DNA of 64,000 nucleotides from Schistocephalus solidus (taxonomy: Eukaryota > Platyhelminthes > Cestoda > Diphyllobothriidea > Diphyllobothriidae), in the NCBI GenBank assembly GCA_017591395.1, contig WEDG01003974.1, forward strand, positions 62,001-126,000, given 5' to 3'. Shown piece by piece: positions 60,535-64,000 of this stretch; positions within the stretch are counted from its first letter, which is position 1, and each line of letters begins with the position of its first letter. The notes under the pieces were generated by a model. It did no database searches and was not told the origin of the DNA. It saw only the letters and a list, made by a program, of their open reading frames with translations. Position numbers and translations under genes: made by a program.

Positions 60535-61642
60535 TCAGTGACGTAGTTCTGGGACGTTGTCAAGGCTTCCAAACACGCGTTTCAGCTGATTCTCGTAATC
60601 ATCAATATTGCGTTGTAGAATTTCAAGACAGGATCCGAGCAGCCGTTCAAAACTACCAACGTCCAAAACTGCCAATTTAGTACTCCCGACTGCCCTAGCG
60701 GAGGCTGCTCGTGGGTGCTTTGTTAGGAGAGCAAGCTCGCCGAAGTATCCACCCTTTTTGATCCTTGTCAATTCGGTTTCTGATTCTTCCCCAACTTTCT
60801 TCATCGTAATTACCACTTCTCCCTCCTCTACAAAGTACATTTCATCACCTGGGTCTCCTTGTTTGAGGATAAGGCTTCCGTCAGCGTAAGTTGCCGGTCG
60901 TAGTGCATCCGCGATACTCATTCTTTCGTAGGCGCTTAGACTTTCCAGAATAGGCACACGGTTTAAAAGTTCTTCATACATCCTTCGTTTCTTGAAGGCT
61001 GATTGGAGTACAATATGGCGGAAAACCGCCCCAGGCAGCACCCAGCAGACACCAGGGGTGGTTGCGCGAATCGTGGCGGCACGTGGGGTATTGTACATCA
61101 GAGCCAGTTCGCCAAAAAAGCCCTTATTATCGTACTGTCCAACCTTCTTTGGGCCATCGCCTTTGTCAACAATAATGTCGAACACGCCGTTCTCAATGAC
61201 ATAGAAGTCATCGCCGTCTTCATTCTGTTTAATGACTTCTTCGCCACTTTCGATCTTCCTTTCATACATTGCACTGATGACATCCTCCATCTGGGTATCG
61301 TCTAGACCTTTGAAAGAGAAGGATTGACTTCGTAGCCTGCTCTAGACGCACACGTTGTTCCTCTGTCTTCTCGTGTACAATAATATCAAACTTCACTTCC
61401 TTCTCTGGATCATAACTTTCGGCCGCAACGCCCTGACGGCGTTTAGTGCGAATAGGAGGGGCGGAAATGATGTCATCATCACTGTCGGCCTCAGCCGGCT
61501 GCTTTCGTTCGTTTTTCTTCATAGTGAAATATTCGCAGGCAAAGTCCACCAGATCCGTAGGCTTTGACCGTAGCACAGTTGTTGTGAAGTCAACTAAAAG
61601 GTCACGCAGCCCGTCTGGTACCTCGATGCCTTTCTTTGCCAT
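60535..61642 (-). CDS. cAMP-dependent protein kinase regulatory subunit, intronless, one frameshift
   Basis: The regulatory subunit holds PKA catalytic subunits inactive until cAMP binds and docks the enzyme on A-kinase anchoring proteins. The ATG at 61642 opens a docking/dimerisation helix pair, EVPDGLRDLLVDFTTTVL and PTDLVDFACEYF (residues 6-39), closest to type II subunits. An acidic linker and a pseudosubstrate KRRQGVAAE (67-75) follow; Gly71 at the phospho-acceptor position makes it type I-like and not autophosphorylatable. Domain CNB-A (about 103-222) has GFFGELALMYNTPRAAT, with Glu178 and Arg187 expected to bind cAMP. CNB-B (about 223-345) has GYFGELALLTKHPRAAS, with Glu302 and Arg311. 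The end is PELRH-stop at 60535. The total is about 368 residues, near the family norm of 370-400. At 61312 one extra base between ILLF and KGLDD breaks the frame; the rest has no stops. No introns are visible. It is either a functional gene with an assembly indel, or a young retrocopy; no poly(A) tract follows. Confidence 0.93.
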
Positions 61643-61870
61643 GATTGCTTGCAGAAATTATCTTACGACCAGGGATGACTTTCCCCGCGAACCCCACACA
61701 AGCCGATCTCTGAGGCAATTACGAACTGAATGCTAATTGGTCCATTTTGTATGTCAGTTTACGCCAATCACAGCTCGAATAGGCATTGTTTGGCGATTGG
61801 CTAGTCGAGGCAATGACGACATTTGCAGCGTACCAGAATTAGGGTCATTTTCTGTTTTAATTGGTTGACG
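61643..61870 (-). promoter_or_regulatory. Possible CCAAT-box promoter of the PKA regulatory subunit
   Basis: Three CCAAT boxes read on the gene's strand at 61736-61740, 61796-61800 and 61860-61864, that is about 95, 155 and 220 bp upstream of the ATG and about 60 bp apart. No clear TATA box. A short TTTCTGCAAG just upstream of the ATG could be a weak splice or trans-splice acceptor. All of this is motif-level inference. Confidence 0.3.
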
Positions 61871-62335
61871 GTCTTGCCATCACTAAGGGCGGGAAAGATA
61901 GGCTGCATGCCCTGCAATTTGGCCTGGCCAACGGCTGGGCGACGCTTGTCGCCACGTCCGCATGAGTTGCACCCTGTCCCGGCGTCGTAGCGTGATTCGC
62001 ACCCGCCGTCTGCAAGGCTAAATTAAAGAAAGTGCATCTAAGTGGCACTAACTTCTTATTTGAAAAAAACAGTGTAAACACTTGCAGGTGAGTGTTACGA
62101 CTTAAATTGTGGCAAGCTTGGCCTACGGCTAACCAGTACACTAAGCCAAACACAGCTTCCAACCACAAAATTTTCCCATAAGGGCTTAACTTCGACTACT
62201 ATCCTGAATATAAGGCCGAAGAACGGAGTGCATTTGCCCCGACGAGAAGTCAACGAAGATAAAAAATAGAAGTGCCAATCACAGTGAATCATTTGCAAAC
62301 TAAACCAGACAACTGATTTTGACTTCAAGGGGGTA
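61871..62335. other. Intergenic stretch
   Basis: Nothing recognised apart from short frames. Confidence 0.4.
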
Positions 62336-62339
62336 CTAA

Positions 62340-62440
62340 GTTTGAGCGTAGATTAATACAGAACTACTTCGGGCTTCTTTCCCTTCATTCGATCAATCAA
62401 AAACCTGGCCACCCCTGCTGGAACTGGAAAAAAAAATCCA
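62340..62440 (+). repeat. Short dispersed repeat, copy 3 of 3
   Basis: ATACAGAACTACTTCGGGCTTCTTTCCCTTCATTC-type sequence matches 100-135 closely. The later part is more diverged. It abuts the zinc-finger LINE copy. Confidence 0.6.
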
Positions 62441-62463
62441 GCGTGTACAAACATACACACACG

Positions 62464-64000
62464 ACGACAGTTCGACCTTCGTAGTCCGACGATGTCCACC
62501 GTATGCTCCACGGAAAGGTGATGCAGGGACGGTGATTTGCGCGTTATTTAGTTTAAAGTGATAGTAGACTTGCGCAGCATCTACCACACTCTCTCCTCCT
62601 CCCCCATCTGAGCCAGGTGTCATGACATAGTCAAGAACACAGGAGATGGGAGAGGGCGCAGGTGGCTGGCACGGCCGGAGCCGCCCTGGCCGTACCGCCA
62701 CACCTGGCTCGGACCCCACGGATTGGGTGTGCCATAAAGGCCACATTAAGAAGGAGCCATTGCAGCATGATTCTCAGTCCGCCAGTCAGCCACTACAAAC
62801 AAAACACACATTGGGCTGACCACGCGGTCCGAAAGTTTTTGTCAGTTGGCAACCTTCCAAGCGACGGCTTTTAGCGCACCGTGATAGTTTCAAGCGCGTC
62901 AGATTGTTTATAGCGAGGAAAATGCACTGAACTGTCGACCTCACTCTCTTCCCCACCCTCACAATCAAACCACCGTCCGAGCCGGACAGTTTGTCTGATG
63001 TGGGAGTGGGCGCATTGGCTGATGGGTCGGCGTACCAGTCTTCGCGCGCCATAGCACGACCTAGCCTGCATAACGCACACACCAGGATTCACTCAATCAG
63101 GGGATATGGAGGAGCCATCACCGTCTGACCGCCAGTACACTGGTCAGTCACTCGACACACAGCACATTCACTGGGCCGATGGTGTGGTCTGGTGTAAGCG
63201 TCAGATATGCAGCCTTCCAAGCCACGGTTTCAATGAAACCGTGATATTCTCAGGTAAGTGATGATCTCGAGGATGTTGTCTATGTATTGGTGTAGGTAGT
63301 GCGCACTGATGTGGCTTAGCCTCTGGTGGTTTACCGCAGGTTTTCATGGATGCGCATGTGACTGAATAGGCCTATGCGATGCGTGAATGTGCGAGGACAG
63401 TTAGGGCAGTGGAGGCGGTGATCTCTGCTGTGTGTTGGTGCTCCAGGCACTGGTTTAGCAGTCTCTGTACTATGGATTCGCAAGCGACCGACCAGGCTGA
63501 TGCGTGAGGTGAATGTGTAGTCGCAATGAGGACAGTTTAGAAGAGAGTCCCCATCGCTGATAGTGGTGGTGGTGGCGATGGCGGTGGTGGTGGTGGTAGT
63601 AACAGGTGATGAGTATTGGGATGTGAGTCTCTATGATGGTGGGAGTAATGGAACTGATTCCAGGTGTGAGGGAGGGGGAGTCCGAAGGAGGGTTGACAGA
63701 ATTTGACGTAAAAGTTGGCATTTTCGGATTGTTGGTGCATTGCGTCTGAAGATGTTCGACCAGGCCGATTCGCGCACGGAAGGTTCGTTGTCAGGGCGGG
63801 CATGTTTTGAAGGGCCTGGGCATTGGCGGTGTTGGTCACGGGGCGCCGGGGACTTGCACGTGATTTAGTTTAAAGTGATAGTAGACTTGCGCTGTATCAA
63901 CTGCACTCTCCTCCTCCCCCACTGGAGCCCGGGGTCATGAGAGAGTCAAGAAGACCGGAAATGAGAGAGGGCGCAGGATGCTGGCGCGGCCGGAGGCGCC
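62464..64000 (-). mobile_element. Zinc-finger LINE, internally deleted copy, running off the window
   Basis: From the left: the terminal repeat and 3' untranslated region (62464-63010) match 39844-40385. The C-terminal coding end reads on the minus strand and stops with TAA at 63331-63333. It keeps two C2H2 fingers. The first, CPHCDYTFTSRISLVGRLRIH written across 63455-63530, has Arg in place of the first His. The second, starting CPNCPRTFTHRIGL and ending HMRIH (about 63345-63410), has all four ligands. Upstream is a Thr-rich linker on an ACC repeat (63563-63600), then a Ser/Pro-rich part in a shifted frame (63537-63839). At about 63840 the sequence passes directly into another copy of the terminal repeat, so the endonuclease and reverse transcriptase are absent. 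The rest lies outside the window. Confidence 0.85.
63563..63600. repeat. GGT/ACC triplet repeat in the LINE linker
   Basis: About 12 near-perfect GGT triplets. On the LINE strand they encode poly-Thr in one frame and poly-His in another, so slippage here probably caused the frame change beside the zinc fingers. Confidence 0.85.

Noticed and set aside
60608..61305. Plus-strand frames over the PKA gene
   Set aside because: Antisense shadows of a well-conserved minus-strand coding sequence.

Overview
This is eukaryotic DNA, almost certainly from a flatworm and most likely a diphyllobothriid or pseudophyllidean tapeworm. The organism call is an inference. It rests on the abundance and type of retroelements: several Penelope-like element (PLE) families, an RTE-like LINE whose protein ends in C2H2 zinc fingers (from memory this type is common in Schistocephalus, Spirometra and Dibothriocephalus assemblies), and a tRNA-derived SINE. 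The two host genes look invertebrate. There are no bacterial-style operons, rRNA genes or CRISPR arrays. Most of the window is AT-rich, non-coding, and carries only short spurious reading frames.

Host coding content is small. (1) At 60.5-61.6 kb on the minus strand is an intronless, near-complete cAMP-dependent protein kinase (PKA) regulatory subunit with docking domain, pseudosubstrate and two cyclic-nucleotide-binding domains. It has one single-base frameshift near 61312. (2) At 20053-20317 on the minus strand is one exon of a furin/kexin-type proprotein convertase that carries the catalytic-His block, with good splice sites on both sides. No other exon of that gene was found in the window.

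Mobile elements, left to right: a SINE and a CR1-like LINE 3' end (0.26-1.05 kb); a PLE of family C (13.15-14.57 kb) followed directly by a near-full-length degenerate PLE of family A (14.9-17.2 kb); a tandem array of about 300-bp tRNA-derived SINE units (17.3-19.0 kb); a PLE-B 3' end (19.4-19.9 kb); a second family C 3' end (22.0-22.4 kb); a head-to-head SINE pair (24.25-24.7 kb); an internally deleted PLE-B (26.5-27.2 kb); a tiny PLE-B derivative with terminal inverted repeats (29.0-29.4 kb); a CR1-like LINE (30.6-33.4 kb) flanked by direct repeats; the zinc-finger LINE on the minus strand (39.8-44.9 kb) with terminal direct repeats; a PLE-B-like element with a recognisable GIY-YIG domain (45.9-47.7 kb, minus); a second SINE pair (50.6-51.1 kb) beside a head-to-head PLE-B composite bounded by inverted repeats (51.16-52.46 kb); a PLE-B end (54.9-55.0 kb); and an internally deleted zinc-finger LINE copy (62.5-64.0 kb).

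Every element is decayed by stops, frameshifts or lost catalytic residues, so the window records past activity rather than an active system. The most interesting structures are the PLE-derived elements with inverted termini, the zinc-finger LINE with matching sequence at both ends, the tandem SINE array, and the PKA regulatory subunit that pairs a type II-like docking domain with a type I-like pseudosubstrate. All homology calls were made by eye; no database search was run.
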